A stretch of DNA of 64,000 nucleotides, from NCBI RefSeq assembly GCF_027563345.1, contig NZ_JAMKBK010000003.1; one strand, 5' to 3'. The position numbers were made by a program, and so were the translations under genes. The stretch's first letter is position 1. Each line of letters starts with the position of its first letter. The notes under the pieces are model-generated. The model saw only the letters and a program-made list of their open reading frames with translations. It was not told the origin of the DNA and ran no database searches. Shown here piece by piece: positions 26,158 to 34,337 of this stretch. Source of the stretch: Psychrobacillus psychrodurans (lineage in GTDB: Bacteria > Bacillota > Bacilli > Bacillales_A > Planococcaceae).

Positions 26158-26170
26158 AATCTATCATCAT

Positions 26171-26212
26171 AAAATGGTTGGTTATGACTTTCGTCATGAC
26201 CAACCATTTTTT
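26171..26212 (+). terminator. terminator of the chemoreceptor gene
   Basis: AAAATGGTTGGTTATGAC pairs with GTCATGACCAACCATTTT around TTTC, followed by a T run. Confidence 0.88.
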
Positions 26213-26340
26213 ATCGCATATTTAACAAGTACTTTTGAAGACTCTCGCACGAAGATCCAAGGAAATACATCCTTTAAAATTATGTTTTTCGCATGAATTT
26301 TGAGTGAATTACAATAATTGATGGATAATTTTCCCGATTC

Positions 26341-26458
26341 GCAAGTAAATTGCCCTTAAGAGCAAGTAAAGTAAGTGTGAGGGCAAGTATACGAAGAGTA
26401 CAGCAAGTAAATTCACTTAAAGCGCAAGTATTCGTTATGCCAAAGCAAGTAACGTAAC
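26341..26458. repeat. six tandem ~21-bp units beginning GCAAGTA
   Basis: GCAAGT(A) begins at 26341, 26362, 26383, 26403, 26424 and 26445, a period of 20-21 bp. Only the first 6-7 bases are well conserved; the remaining 14 vary, though some units share AAATT or TTAA. The regular spacing, about two helical turns, suggests stacked protein sites or a decayed tandem repeat. Confidence 0.75.
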
Positions 26459-26657
26459 ATAATCACAAAGGAATTTTTCAATTGAAAAGCTCTATAATAT
26501 TATACAAAATAAAAAATCGGCAAGCGCCCTTTCGATCAGAACTTCCATCTATCGATCGTTTCCGAGATATGGTGGTAATTGTAATTTTATAGGAGTTGTT
26601 TGTCCGACGCACTTCTACATCTTTAGTAACTGTATTATTACATTTTGTATAATGAAA

Positions 26658-26705
26658 GAATTGATAGAGAAAGCTCACGAATATACAATTTCGTGAGCTA
26701 CTTCT
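26658..26705. repeat. hairpin repeat shared with the 53.7-kb element
   Basis: TAGAGAAAGCTCACGAA, a short spacer and AATTTCGTGAGCTACT form an inverted repeat (AGCTCACGAA/TTTCGTGAGCT). Both arms are repeated exactly at 53740-53785, and a diverged copy lies at 63696-63740. Confidence 0.75.
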
Positions 26706-26802
26706 TTTATTAATTTAGTGATTTCTCTTTATATCCACAGATATAAAAGAAAATATACTTTCTTTCGTGGTGCTCTAAACCCATTGTTCGCTCGATTAGC
26801 TA

Positions 26803-27213
26803 TTAGAACATTTTGATATACTCTTCATAGCCTTCTTCTTCCAATTTATCTTTAGGTACAAAACGTAGTGCCGCGGAATTGATACAGTAGCGCAGTCCTG
26901 TTTCTTCCTTAGGTCCATCTGGGAATACGTGGCCTAGATGAGAGTCCGCTGTTTTGCTTCGTACTTCAACACGTCTCATACCATGGCTATCATCAAATTT
27001 TTCTAAAACCTCATGCTCCTCAATTGGACGAGTAAAACTTGGCCAACCGCAACCAGCATCATATTTATCTTTTGAATGAAATAAAGGTTTACCAGATACT
27101 ACATCTACGTATATTCCCTCATCAAAATGCTTATCATACTCACCTTGGAACGGTGGTTCTGTACCATTTTGTTGTGTAACATAAAATTGCATTTCAGTTA
27201 AGTTCTCTTTCAT
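26803..27213 (-). CDS. msrB: peptide methionine-R-sulfoxide reductase MsrB
   Basis: A 136-residue MsrB that reduces the R-epimer of methionine sulfoxide in proteins. Landmarks are CGWPSFTRPI near residue 70, MRRVEVRSKTADSHLGHVFPDGP and the catalytic cysteine in RYCINSAALRF. The paired CxxC zinc sites seen in some MsrB proteins are absent, as in the B. subtilis enzyme. The gene begins one base after msrA ends, so the two are a tight operon, the same order as in B. subtilis. Confidence 0.95.
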   Translation of the reverse strand: MKENLTEMQFYVTQQNGTEPPFQGEYDKHFDEGIYVDVVSGKPLFHSKDKYDAGCGWPSFTRPIEEHEVLEKFDDSHGMRRVEVRSKTADSHLGHVFPDGPKEETGLRYCINSAALRFVPKDKLEEEGYEEYIKMF

Positions 27214-27735
27214 TTATTGCCCCTCCTTCATTCTTTCAACAAACGCAGCTCTACCAGATCCCGTGAAATAACGATTATAGTGGCCAGGGTTTTTCTTATA
27301 ATAATCTTGATGATAATCCTCCGCAGGATAAAACTCAGCGGCCGGTAGTATTTTCACAGCAATTTTAACATTAAATCTGCCAGATGCATCTAAAGCATCC
27401 TTTGAGGCGATTGCTTTTTCTTTTTGCTCTTCTGTATGATAAAAAATGGCCGTTTGATAAGAAGAACCACGGTCAAAAAATTGGCCATTATCATCTGTTG
27501 GATCTATATTGAGCCAAAAAATTTCTAATAAACGATCATATGAAAATACAGCTGGATCAAAAGTGATTTGTACTGCTTCGTAATGTCCCGTTGCATTGGA
27601 GCAAACCTGTTCGTATGTTGGATTAGGTACATGTCCACCCGTATATCCAGAAACCACTTTTTCAATTCCATCGTACGAATCAAAAGGCTTTACCATACAC
27701 CAAAAACAGCCGCCTGCAAAAGTTGCTTTTTCCAT
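27214..27735 (-). CDS. msrA: peptide methionine-S-sulfoxide reductase MsrA
   Basis: A 173-residue MsrA with the active-site motif GGCFWC (nucleophile C10), the substrate-binding stretch VVSGYTGGHVPNPTYEQVCS and GHYEAVQITFDP, and the C-terminal EDYHQDYYKKNPGHY. It repairs the S-epimer of methionine sulfoxide, complementing the adjacent msrB. The preceding gene ypmS ends 11 bp upstream, so msrA-msrB probably lies in a ypmR-ypmS-msrA-msrB transcription unit. The small ypmT gene that I recall between ypmS and the msr genes in B. subtilis is not present. Confidence 0.96.
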   Translation of the reverse strand: MEKATFAGGCFWCMVKPFDSYDGIEKVVSGYTGGHVPNPTYEQVCSNATGHYEAVQITFDPAVFSYDRLLEIFWLNIDPTDDNGQFFDRGSSYQTAIFYHTEEQKEKAIASKDALDASGRFNVKIAVKILPAAEFYPAEDYHQDYYKKNPGHYNRYFTGSGRAAFVERMKEGQ

Positions 27736-27746
27736 TGTTTCGCCCC

Positions 27747-28319
27747 CTATTCTGTTGGTATTACAATTTCAAGCGTAATGATATCCTCTGCTAAATTCAA
27801 CTCTTTTGCTCGGACATGAACACCTGAGGTCATCGGAATATCTGACAACTGAATAAGGACCTCTTCTTCTGCTGGGTTTACAACCATCCATTTTGGAAGT
27901 TCAACTGAATCTCTCAATAGCTTTAAAATCATTTCAGGCTCCATTTTTTGTGGTCCAATTTCAACGGATGATTGCTCTAATCGAATATTCCCGTTCTCTT
28001 CTACATATGGTTCAAAAAACATTTTTACTGGTAAATTTATAGAAAAAACAGTAAACTCTGACGATAAAACAATTTGATCATCAACTGTAAGTTGAAGTGG
28101 GAGAGGCTTTCCACCTATCTCTTTTTTTATATAAGAATTTGCAATAGCTTGAAAATCCTCTTTTGTTGCATTTACAGTTAACACATTCCCTTCTGGAGGC
28201 GTGTTAGCTTCCTCTATCCAAACGGATTCTACAGGAGTTGTTATCCAATAAACGAAGGTTCCAATACTACCGATAATAATTATTACTAATATAAAAAATG
28301 CAATTTTCCATTTATTCAA
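27747..28319 (-). CDS. ypmS: YpmS-family membrane-anchored protein (DUF2140)
   Basis: A 190-residue protein with one N-terminal membrane anchor (residues 5-25, IAFFILVIIIIGSIGTFVYWI) and an extracytoplasmic beta-rich domain. Segments such as VNATKEDFQAIANSYIK, FSINLPVKMFFEPYVEENGN and LLRDSVELPKWMVVNP mark the DUF2140/YpmS family. It follows the lipoprotein gene ypmR with a 12-bp gap, the same order as in B. subtilis. The function is unknown; partnership with the YpmR hydrolase in the envelope is a reasonable inference. Confidence 0.85.
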   Translation of the reverse strand: MNKWKIAFFILVIIIIGSIGTFVYWITTPVESVWIEEANTPPEGNVLTVNATKEDFQAIANSYIKKEIGGKPLPLQLTVDDQIVLSSEFTVFSINLPVKMFFEPYVEENGNIRLEQSSVEIGPQKMEPEMILKLLRDSVELPKWMVVNPAEEEVLIQLSDIPMTSGVHVRAKELNLAEDIITLEIVIPTE

Positions 28320-28331
28320 TCCATCAACTCC

Positions 28332-29138
28332 TTAAAACAACAATTCCCTACTATCCGCATCTATTAAACCACATTCTTGCATAGAACTAATTATTTCTTC
28401 AATCACAAGTTGATAACCTTTACTGTTTGGATGGAAGAAATCAGTGTGGTAAACCAAATTAGTATTAGTTACGAAAAGATGGTCGATCGGTACATAACAA
28501 GCATTGCTATCACTATAAGCAATCTCCTGTATGGTTTCATTCCAATCATTTAAAATGAGGTCAAACTCACTTTTTTCATCTGTGACAATTGTAATAGGAT
28601 TATATAAACCCATTATGATAATCGGAGCAGTACTATTAATCTCCCGAATCTCCTGAATAATTTGATCATAGTTCCTTTCAAATTTACCTAATTCTTTTTC
28701 AAAAGCCTCTACTTTAAGATTAAACAAGTCTTTCTTAACAACTTTCATAATGTCATTCCCACCAATAGTTAAGGTAATGATATGGGCTTTTCGTATTTGG
28801 TGGTCAATTTCTCCATCCTTTAACATCTTTAAAAGTTGATCGCTTCTACGTCCTCTTTTTGCAGTATTGGTTAATGGAACGTCTTCTATTCCTTTATATT
28901 GTGAAAAATGTTGCTGCAGACGTCCTAAATAACCTTCTCTCTTTAATTCATCTCCTACTCCTTGTGTCAAAGAATCCCCAAGTCCAACAACTTCTATTGT
29001 TCTTGGAAAAAACTTAAAAGGAATGACATAATCCTCAAAAAGAACCTCCTGTTTTTCCGAAAAACTAACTTCCACCAGGTCATTGGAATTACATCCAACT
29101 AGAAAAATAACGCTAATAACTATTAATAAATATTTCAT
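28332..29138 (-). CDS. ypmR: YpmR-like SGNH/GDSL hydrolase lipoprotein
   Basis: A 268-residue lipoprotein with the signal peptide and lipobox MKYLLIVISVIFLVGC (Cys16 lipidated). The SGNH hydrolase domain shows block I GLGDSLTQG (nucleophile Ser), block III TIGGNDIM (Gly/Asn oxyanion) and block V DFFHPNSKGY with the Asp/His pair. It should act outside the membrane on an ester substrate, possibly a lipid or acylated wall polymer. It starts the ypmR-ypmS-msrA-msrB run. Confidence 0.9.
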   Translation of the reverse strand: MKYLLIVISVIFLVGCNSNDLVEVSFSEKQEVLFEDYVIPFKFFPRTIEVVGLGDSLTQGVGDELKREGYLGRLQQHFSQYKGIEDVPLTNTAKRGRRSDQLLKMLKDGEIDHQIRKAHIITLTIGGNDIMKVVKKDLFNLKVEAFEKELGKFERNYDQIIQEIREINSTAPIIIMGLYNPITIVTDEKSEFDLILNDWNETIQEIAYSDSNACYVPIDHLFVTNTNLVYHTDFFHPNSKGYQLVIEEIISSMQECGLIDADSRELLF

Positions 29139-29228
29139 CAGAAACCCCTTTTTTAAAAAAGTGAAACTTCAACCAGTTGGAGATCCTTCATCCCACTGAT
29201 TGTTAGATTAGCCTATCTGGATAAAACA

Positions 29229-29264
29229 AAAGCAGGGATAAGTATTCCTCCCTGCCTGCCTTTT
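29229..29264 (-). terminator. terminator of the degV-type gene
   Basis: AGCAGGGA (29230-29237) pairs with TCCCTGC (29248-29254), flanked by CAAAA and TTTTG on the two sides. It lies just after the stop codon of the DegV-family gene. Confidence 0.6.
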
Positions 29265-29266
29265 GT

Positions 29267-30106
29267 CTATTCAGTCGTATACATAAATCCAATAGCTCCA
29301 GGTCCTGTGTGCGTACTTATAACAGGTGATGTAAATGAAACTTGGATGTCAAGAAAACCTGATTCCTTAATAAGGTTCATCAAAGGTTTAGCCATTGAAA
29401 ATCCATTTGCATGAGAAATACCAACCGCTTTGACAACCTTTCCTTTTGTATCTGCTATATATCGGTCAAATAAGTAATTGACAACTTGTTTATGGCTTCT
29501 TACTTTTGCAATTGGTGTATACTCTCCACCTGCTAAACTTGCGATTGGTTTAATAGAGAGTAAAGAACCAAGCATTGCTTTACCTTTACCAATTCTACCA
29601 CCTTTAACGAGATTATCCAAAGTATCTACAACGACAAACAAATCAGTCTTTTGGCGAATATCTTCTACTTTTTGAATGATTGCTTCTTTTGTCTCGCCAT
29701 TTGAAGCCATTTTAGCTGCTTCCTCAACTTGGAAAGATAACGCGAAGGAAATAAATTTGGAATCAATTACTGTAACATCTGATTCTGTCATCTCGGCAGC
29801 AGCCTGTGCCGATTTTACGGTTCCACTCATACCACCAGTCATATGTATAGAAATAACTTGATCACCATCTTTTCCAAGCTCGTCGTATAATTCTTTAAAG
29901 ACCCCGGATGATGGTTGTGATGATTTTGGTAATTCTTTAGCAATCGACATTTTTTCTAAAAATTCTTCTGCTTTTATATCCACCCCATCAATAAATGATT
30001 CGCCATCAATTTGAATGGTTAAAGGTATGACATTTATATTGTATTGTTCAATCAATTCTGTTGTTAAGTCCGCTGTGGAGTCAGTTACAATGTGAACTTT
30101 CGGCAT
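29267..30106 (-). CDS. DegV-family fatty-acid-binding protein
   Basis: A 279-residue DegV protein. The N terminus VHIVTDSTADLTTELIEQ carries the conserved TDSTADL lipid head-group loop. HMTGGMSGTVKSAQAAA, KGGRIGKGKA and the C-terminal ISTHTGPGAIGF motif complete the family signature. DegV/FakB proteins bind a fatty acid and present it to the kinase FakA for phosphorylation and phospholipid synthesis. No fakA is nearby, but an acyltransferase gene lies directly upstream on the same strand, which may be meaningful. It has its own terminator. Confidence 0.9.
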   Translation of the reverse strand: MPKVHIVTDSTADLTTELIEQYNINVIPLTIQIDGESFIDGVDIKAEEFLEKMSIAKELPKSSQPSSGVFKELYDELGKDGDQVISIHMTGGMSGTVKSAQAAAEMTESDVTVIDSKFISFALSFQVEEAAKMASNGETKEAIIQKVEDIRQKTDLFVVVDTLDNLVKGGRIGKGKAMLGSLLSIKPIASLAGGEYTPIAKVRSHKQVVNYLFDRYIADTKGKVVKAVGISHANGFSMAKPLMNLIKESGFLDIQVSFTSPVISTHTGPGAIGFMYTTE

Positions 30107-30165
30107 ATGCTATCCCTTCCTTCCTACTTACTACTATTATAAGAAGAATACTGTTGTTCTGTAAA

Positions 30166-30924
30166 CTATTTGCTAGTGGTTCTAATCATTTCAATTTTTC
30201 TAGCAATAGAAGTATGTAAATCCTCTATAATTTTCTTTGTATCATTTTGGTCAATACTCTCTATAGTGTATGTAGGTAAAATGCTAATTTGAACGTTTGC
30301 AGGACAGATTTTATTATTATTTTTTTCCATAATTTTTGAAGTCCCATATATCGCTATTGGAACAATAGGAACTCTCGCCTGTTTTGCGATTCGGACAAAT
30401 CCAGATTTAAAAATACCTATTTCTTTTCCCTTACTTCTTGTACCTTCTGGAAAAATTAAAATAGAATGCCCATTCTGTAAATGGGTAGCTGTATCTTCAA
30501 TGGATTTATAAGCGCTCTTTCTATTTGACCTATCTATGAACACACAATTCATTTCTTCCATCCATTTCGAAATAATCGGTAGTTTTTTCACTTCTATCTT
30601 TGAAATAAACCCAAATGGCTTGGGAATATAAGCTAGTAAGCTTGGAATATCGAAATTACCTTCATGATTGGCAATAAAAAGCACAGGTCCACTTGGAAGA
30701 TATTCCTCTCCTTCTAAAGTAAACTGGCTTTTAGTTCTTTTTAAAATTCCACTTGCCCATAATTTTGGTACATTATGGACAAGTTGATCGTATTGCTCAG
30801 TTGAAAGTATATTCTTTTGTTCCTTTATTTTTTTATATTTAAGTAAAGAAACTGGTAAATATCCAAATAAAAAACCAAAAGTTCTTAGAGAAGAAAACAA
30901 CTTATTCACTAACCTTTCTTTCAT
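30166..30924 (-). CDS. 1-acylglycerol-3-phosphate acyltransferase (PlsC-like)
   Basis: A protein of about 252 residues with the LPLAT signature. NHEGNFD is the HX4D catalytic motif, IFPEGTRSKG is block III, and a block IV proline follows (VPIVPIAIYG). It acylates lysophosphatidic acid or a related acceptor at the membrane. The N-terminal extension includes a hydrophobic segment (FGFLFGYLPVSLL). The start is uncertain: an upstream ATG-like frame exists to 30951, ATG 30924 overlaps the dfrA 3' end by 23 bp, and GTG 30909 or TTG 30900 are alternatives. I recall an acyltransferase gene next to dfrA in B. subtilis as well. Confidence 0.85.
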   Translation of the reverse strand: MKERLVNKLFSSLRTFGFLFGYLPVSLLKYKKIKEQKNILSTEQYDQLVHNVPKLWASGILKRTKSQFTLEGEEYLPSGPVLFIANHEGNFDIPSLLAYIPKPFGFISKIEVKKLPIISKWMEEMNCVFIDRSNRKSAYKSIEDTATHLQNGHSILIFPEGTRSKGKEIGIFKSGFVRIAKQARVPIVPIAIYGTSKIMEKNNNKICPANVQISILPTYTIESIDQNDTKKIIEDLHTSIARKIEMIRTTSK

Positions 30925-31393
30925 AAACCAAATAAACATACGTAGTACCATCCGGAGTTTGCATATCTGCGGTTGTGTCTACTAACACCCATTCATCATA
31001 ACTGTATGATGGGAAATAGGTATCTCCTTCAAAGGTTTGTTGAATAAACGTTATATAAAGTCTATCCGCTTTTGGCAAAATCGCACGAAAAATTTGTTCA
31101 CCGCCAATTACCATTACTTCCTCATGGTAGGCTGTAGCTATTTCAATGGCTTTCGCTAAATCTGTCACTACCTCCGCGCCTTCTACTTGATAATCTGCAT
31201 TCCTTGTTACAATAATATTTTTACGGCCAGGTAATACTCTTCCAATTGATTCGAAAGTTTTTCTCCCCATTACCATCGCCTTGTCCATAGTCTGTGCTTT
31301 AAAATAAGCAAGGTCCCCTGGAATATGCCAAGGCATTTTGTTTTCAAACCCGATAACTCTGTTAGGATCATGTGCAACAATAAGTGATATCAT
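30902..31393 (-). CDS. dfrA: dihydrofolate reductase
   Basis: A 163-residue DHFR that reduces dihydrofolate with NADPH. The sequence begins MISLIVAHDPNRVIGFENKM (20 residues shown), with the substrate motif MPWHIPGDLAYFK carrying the family-typical substitution near the catalytic acid, GRKTFESIG for NADPH binding, and MVIGGEQIF. It sits 21 bp downstream of thyA, whose product generates dihydrofolate, and overlaps the acyltransferase gene. This is a classical thymidylate-cycle operon. Confidence 0.96.
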   Translation of the reverse strand: MISLIVAHDPNRVIGFENKMPWHIPGDLAYFKAQTMDKAMVMGRKTFESIGRVLPGRKNIIVTRNADYQVEGAEVVTDLAKAIEIATAYHEEVMVIGGEQIFRAILPKADRLYITFIQQTFEGDTYFPSYSYDEWVLVDTTADMQTPDGTTYVYLVYERKVSE

Positions 31394-31414
31394 GTGCTTC
31401 CTCCTTTAACTTAT

Positions 31415-32359
31415 TTAAACAGCAATTGGTGCCTTAATTCGAGGATGTGGATCATATCCTTCTAATTTAATGTCTTCTATTTCCAAATCAAAAATAGATT
31501 CTTTTTGGTCATTTAATAACAATTGTGGCAATGCACGTGGGTCTCTTTCTAATTGCGTTGTAACCTGGTCCATGTGATTTATATATAAATGAGCGTCCCC
31601 TAAAGTATGGACAAATTCTCCGACTTCTAATTGGCATTCTTTTGCTATTAAATGAGTTAATAAAGCATAAGAGGCAATGTTAAAGGGAACACCCAAAAAC
31701 ACATCCGCACTCCGCTGATAAAGCTGACAGGATAGCTTCCCATTTGCCACGTAAAATTGCATAAAGGAGTGACATGGAGGTAAAGCCATTTCATCTACTT
31801 CTGCTGGGTTCCATGCAGTGATTATATGTCTTCTAGAGTCAGGATTTTTCTGTATTTGCTCAATGACATTTCGTAATTGATCGATTGTTTGTCCATCCTT
31901 TGACGGCCAGGATCTCCATTGACGCCCGTAAACGGGACCTAAGTCACCGAACTTATCTGCAAATACATCATCAGTTAAGATTTTTTCACAAAATATATCC
32001 ATTTGTTTCTGCACAACATCCTTAAAATCAGGGTCTTTTGCTGCCCGCACTCCAAAATTCGTCATATCAGGACCTGTATATTCTTCACTGTTTACCCATT
32101 TTTCAAATGCCCACTCATCCCAAATATGATTATTTGCCTGAATAAGAGTTTTCACATTTGTATCACCTTTTATAAACCATAGTAGCTCGGTTGCCACTAA
32201 ACGGAATGCCGTTTTTTTCGTTGTAAGTAGGGGAAAACCTTCTGATAAGTCAAACCGCATTTGATAGCCGAAGACACTTTTCGTACCAGTTCCAGTTCGA
32301 TCTCCTTTTTCAACGCCATTTTTAATAATATGTTTGCACAAAGTAAGGTACTGCTCCAT
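31415..32359 (-). CDS. thyA: thymidylate synthase
   Basis: A 314-residue ThyA that methylates dUMP using methylene-tetrahydrofolate. Visible landmarks are the dUMP-binding RTGTGTKSVFG loop, the GDLGPVYGRQWRSW motif, the catalytic cysteine in ALPPCHSFMQFYV and the late QRSADVFLGVPFNIASYA. The enzyme is of the longer type (about 314-318 residues, as in staphylococci) with an insertion near residues 90-140. It leads the thyA-dfrA-acyltransferase operon. Upstream lies the duplicated ypjP 3' end with its hairpin, not a normal promoter-only region. Confidence 0.97.
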   Translation of the reverse strand: MEQYLTLCKHIIKNGVEKGDRTGTGTKSVFGYQMRFDLSEGFPLLTTKKTAFRLVATELLWFIKGDTNVKTLIQANNHIWDEWAFEKWVNSEEYTGPDMTNFGVRAAKDPDFKDVVQKQMDIFCEKILTDDVFADKFGDLGPVYGRQWRSWPSKDGQTIDQLRNVIEQIQKNPDSRRHIITAWNPAEVDEMALPPCHSFMQFYVANGKLSCQLYQRSADVFLGVPFNIASYALLTHLIAKECQLEVGEFVHTLGDAHLYINHMDQVTTQLERDPRALPQLLLNDQKESIFDLEIEDIKLEGYDPHPRIKAPIAV

Positions 32360-32387
32360 GTCATATCCCTCTTTTCATTTTTCATAC

Positions 32388-32412
32388 AAAAAGGCTCTCA
32401 CTAAGAGAGCCA
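32388..32412 (-). terminator. original ypjP terminator, left behind at the element border
   Basis: On the minus strand GGCTCTC-TTAGT-GAGAGCC-TTTTTG forms a hairpin that contains the TAG stop codon of a ypjP-like C terminus (reading ...NTPPKWLS, stop). It is separated from the body of ypjP by the inserted element. Confidence 0.75.
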
Positions 32413-32436
32413 TTTTGGTGGTGTGTTTATTGACCA
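32410..32436. repeat. left attachment-site repeat (ypjP C-terminus copy)
   Basis: CCATTTTGGTGGTGTGTTT is identical to 36074-36092, then TTGACCA follows after one differing base. On the minus strand it reads WSINTPPKW, versus WSKNTPPKW in the intact gene. Confidence 0.75.
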
Positions 32437-32754
32437 AAACACAATCCGTTTAGCGATATATATAATTTTAATAACTAGACATAGAAAAATCAACGTTTTC
32501 TATCTATTACATTTTTAACTATTTAATAACTTTAGTATATTATAACATATTGTTTTGGGTATGTTTGCGGTAAAAGTAAATTGTACTTTATCAAATGAAA
32601 AACTACGTAGTATCAAATTGGTTCTTCTTCAGGATTTGTCGATGTTTTGTGCACTAAATCTTAATTCAATCCGTACTGGAACTTAAACTCGTTATTTCCA
32701 TATACTGCGTGACTTAAGTAGCTTTATGTCGACCACTACGAACTGTTATATCAA
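32437..32754. other. gene-free left part of the element
   Basis: AT-rich, no open frame of note. It presumably holds the decayed remainder of recT and following phage genes. Confidence 0.5.
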
Positions 32755-33101
32755 TTAACCCTTTATACGCTAACTGGAATTGAACATTCTTTCTCGTAAG
32801 GTATTAATAAGCTTGTCCAAGATCTGTATTTGGTTCTACACCCAGCTGAGGAGATTGCATGATTGCTGCAAAAAAGATGTTTGGTCACATCTAATAGCTT
32901 AGGTGTAGTACCGCTGCGAGTGCGATACGTGCGATTCTGACTGCTTCCATATGTTCTAACAATAGCACGTTGGATTTTTGGACCCATGCACTTTAAAAAC
33001 GCATTTAATGTTTGCTCTGGAGGAACTGGTTTTTGTCCTCCACCGTTAACCCTAGTTGCTAATTGTTTACTTGTGTATTTTTTGCCAATACCGTTTTCCA
33101 C
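32755..33101 (-). pseudogene. recT: recT single-strand annealing protein, N-terminal remnant
   Basis: The frame at the 5' end reads NAFLKCMGPKIQRAIVR, the start of the RecT core. After one or more frameshifts, another frame gives FFAAIMQSPQLGVEPNTDLG and then QAY, an in-frame stop, and finally NVQFQLAYKG. These correspond in order to the conserved RecT stretch (MQSAQLGLEPNT...GKEVQFQLGYKG). The protein-coding part ends after about 110 family positions, so this is truncated as well as frameshifted. It abuts the yqaJ gene, the usual phage exonuclease-annealase pair (yqaJ-yqaK in B. subtilis). Confidence 0.85.
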
Positions 33102-34037
33102 CTATTTGATTAAGAATCTTCGTTCTGAAGTAGTATTCGAATATTTTTTAAATAGTTCTGGTTCCTCTTCTTTTAAGCGTTTCGAATCAAAGCGTGTAAC
33201 ATCAATTGACTTCCAAGACACTTTCCGAGTAGCTGTAAAAGCTTTTTCGTTCACACCCATAAACGCTTTGATTTTATTTTTATATTCCTTCTCTTTTGTT
33301 TGAAGTTCAGTCAAATCAACTTTGATTTGATCTAATGAATCAATAAGTGTTTCCACTTCAGAAGGTAAATGAATTTCTGTGTCATAATCCGATTCAGGAT
33401 AAAGCGCTTTTAGCAAATCTACAGATGCTTCAGTACCATCAAATGGAGGCGGAATTTGTTTCAACACGTTGTTTTCCCAAAAATCTTTTTCTATATTGAT
33501 GAGGTATGTGATTAATGCCTCATCACGGTCTATTTTTTTATGGACAAATTTATTTCCTCCAACAAGTACTGCTATGTGCCACGCCGTAAAACCTGTAACC
33601 GCCATGTAATGCTGACATTGGAGTTTATAAGCTGTTGGTATTTCTTCACAATCCCACTCACCTTTTAAGTATTCAGAAGTTGTTTTACACAGCAAACCTT
33701 CTCGTTTACCAATTATGAAACGATCCACATTAGCTAACATGAAAGGATAATCTGGGTGTTTCAATATTGCATTTCTCCTCCGAACCTTTAAACCAGTTCG
33801 TACAGTAAATTCTTTAGCAACTATGTCTTTCATAACATTGCCCCAGTATGCAGCTTCCCCAGCCAAATCCTCATGAGGTGTTTGACCGAGCTTATCTAAA
33901 TAAACTCCAACCAGAGATTTCCACTTGCTTAGACCTGCAATTGCTGAAACATCACTACCACCAATACCAAGCCGTCTTGCTTCTAACCACTCTTCACGGC
34001 TCAAATCAACTGTTTGTATTAACGTTTTCGCTTGCAA
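33102..34037 (-). CDS. yqaJ: YqaJ-family phage recombination exonuclease
   Basis: A 311-residue YqaJ/lambda-exonuclease-like nuclease. The N-terminal RREEW-type helix (LSREEWLEARRLGIGGSDV) is diagnostic. The PD-(D/E)XK core shows NVDRFI followed by the GLLCKTTSEY strand and QCQHYMAVTG. The C-terminal part is a coiled-coil-like segment. It resects double-strand ends so that RecT can anneal the strands. The start is TTG with GGAGGAG just upstream. The gene is intact although its partner recT is broken. In one active-site position I see C-K-T (KTTSEY) where E-x-K is usual, so activity may be impaired. Confidence 0.88.
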   Translation of the reverse strand: MQAKTLIQTVDLSREEWLEARRLGIGGSDVSAIAGLSKWKSLVGVYLDKLGQTPHEDLAGEAAYWGNVMKDIVAKEFTVRTGLKVRRRNAILKHPDYPFMLANVDRFIIGKREGLLCKTTSEYLKGEWDCEEIPTAYKLQCQHYMAVTGFTAWHIAVLVGGNKFVHKKIDRDEALITYLINIEKDFWENNVLKQIPPPFDGTEASVDLLKALYPESDYDTEIHLPSEVETLIDSLDQIKVDLTELQTKEKEYKNKIKAFMGVNEKAFTATRKVSWKSIDVTRFDSKRLKEEEPELFKKYSNTTSERRFLIK

Positions 34038-34130
34038 AATACTCCTCCTTGAATTTCTGAATCCTACCGATAAAATACAATTATAAATTTAGTTCCAGTG
34101 TCCTTTATCAATCAAGAATAGTAGTTTTTC

Positions 34131-34337
34131 TTATTTACTTAGATCGGTTGCCTCGCCTACTTCGATAAGATGCTCACCCATGCATCCTGTAGAGCAATAT
34201 AAATTACCATGAAGTTCGTATCCTTCACCTTCGTACAGTTCTTCTCTACAATGTTTGTAGATGCATTGACCAACCTTACTAGGTTGTTGTAATGGTTCTT
34301 CGTATCCATAGCCTGCTACCATTCCATTTTCCAACAT
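34131..34337 (-). CDS. small phage zinc-ribbon-like protein (YqaI-like position)
   Basis: A 68-residue protein with four cysteines and two histidines (CIYKHCREELYEGEG, LHGNLYCSTGCMGEH) that could form a zinc knuckle. It lies upstream of yqaJ, as a small gene (yqaI) does in the B. subtilis skin element. The ribosome binding site AAAGAGGTGG precedes its ATG. The function is unknown. Confidence 0.65.
   Translation of the reverse strand: MLENGMVAGYGYEEPLQQPSKVGQCIYKHCREELYEGEGYELHGNLYCSTGCMGEHLIEVGEATDLSK

Larger units (their letters stand above)
26213..26802. other. 590-bp gene-free interval with repeats
   Basis: No supported gene. It contains the six-copy GCAAGTA array (26341-26458) and, near 26660-26700, a hairpin that also occurs in the dispersed repeat at 53.7 kb. 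A 66-codon frame on the minus strand at 26478-26678 has no ribosome binding site and overlaps repeat sequence, so I do not call it. Confidence 0.6.

Noticed and set aside
26341..26458. A CRISPR array
   Set aside because: The conserved part is only 6-7 bp and the variable part 14 bp, far below CRISPR repeat and spacer sizes, and no cas genes are near.
26478..26678. A 66-residue minus-strand protein
   Set aside because: No ribosome binding site, unconvincing composition, and overlap with a hairpin found in the dispersed repeats.
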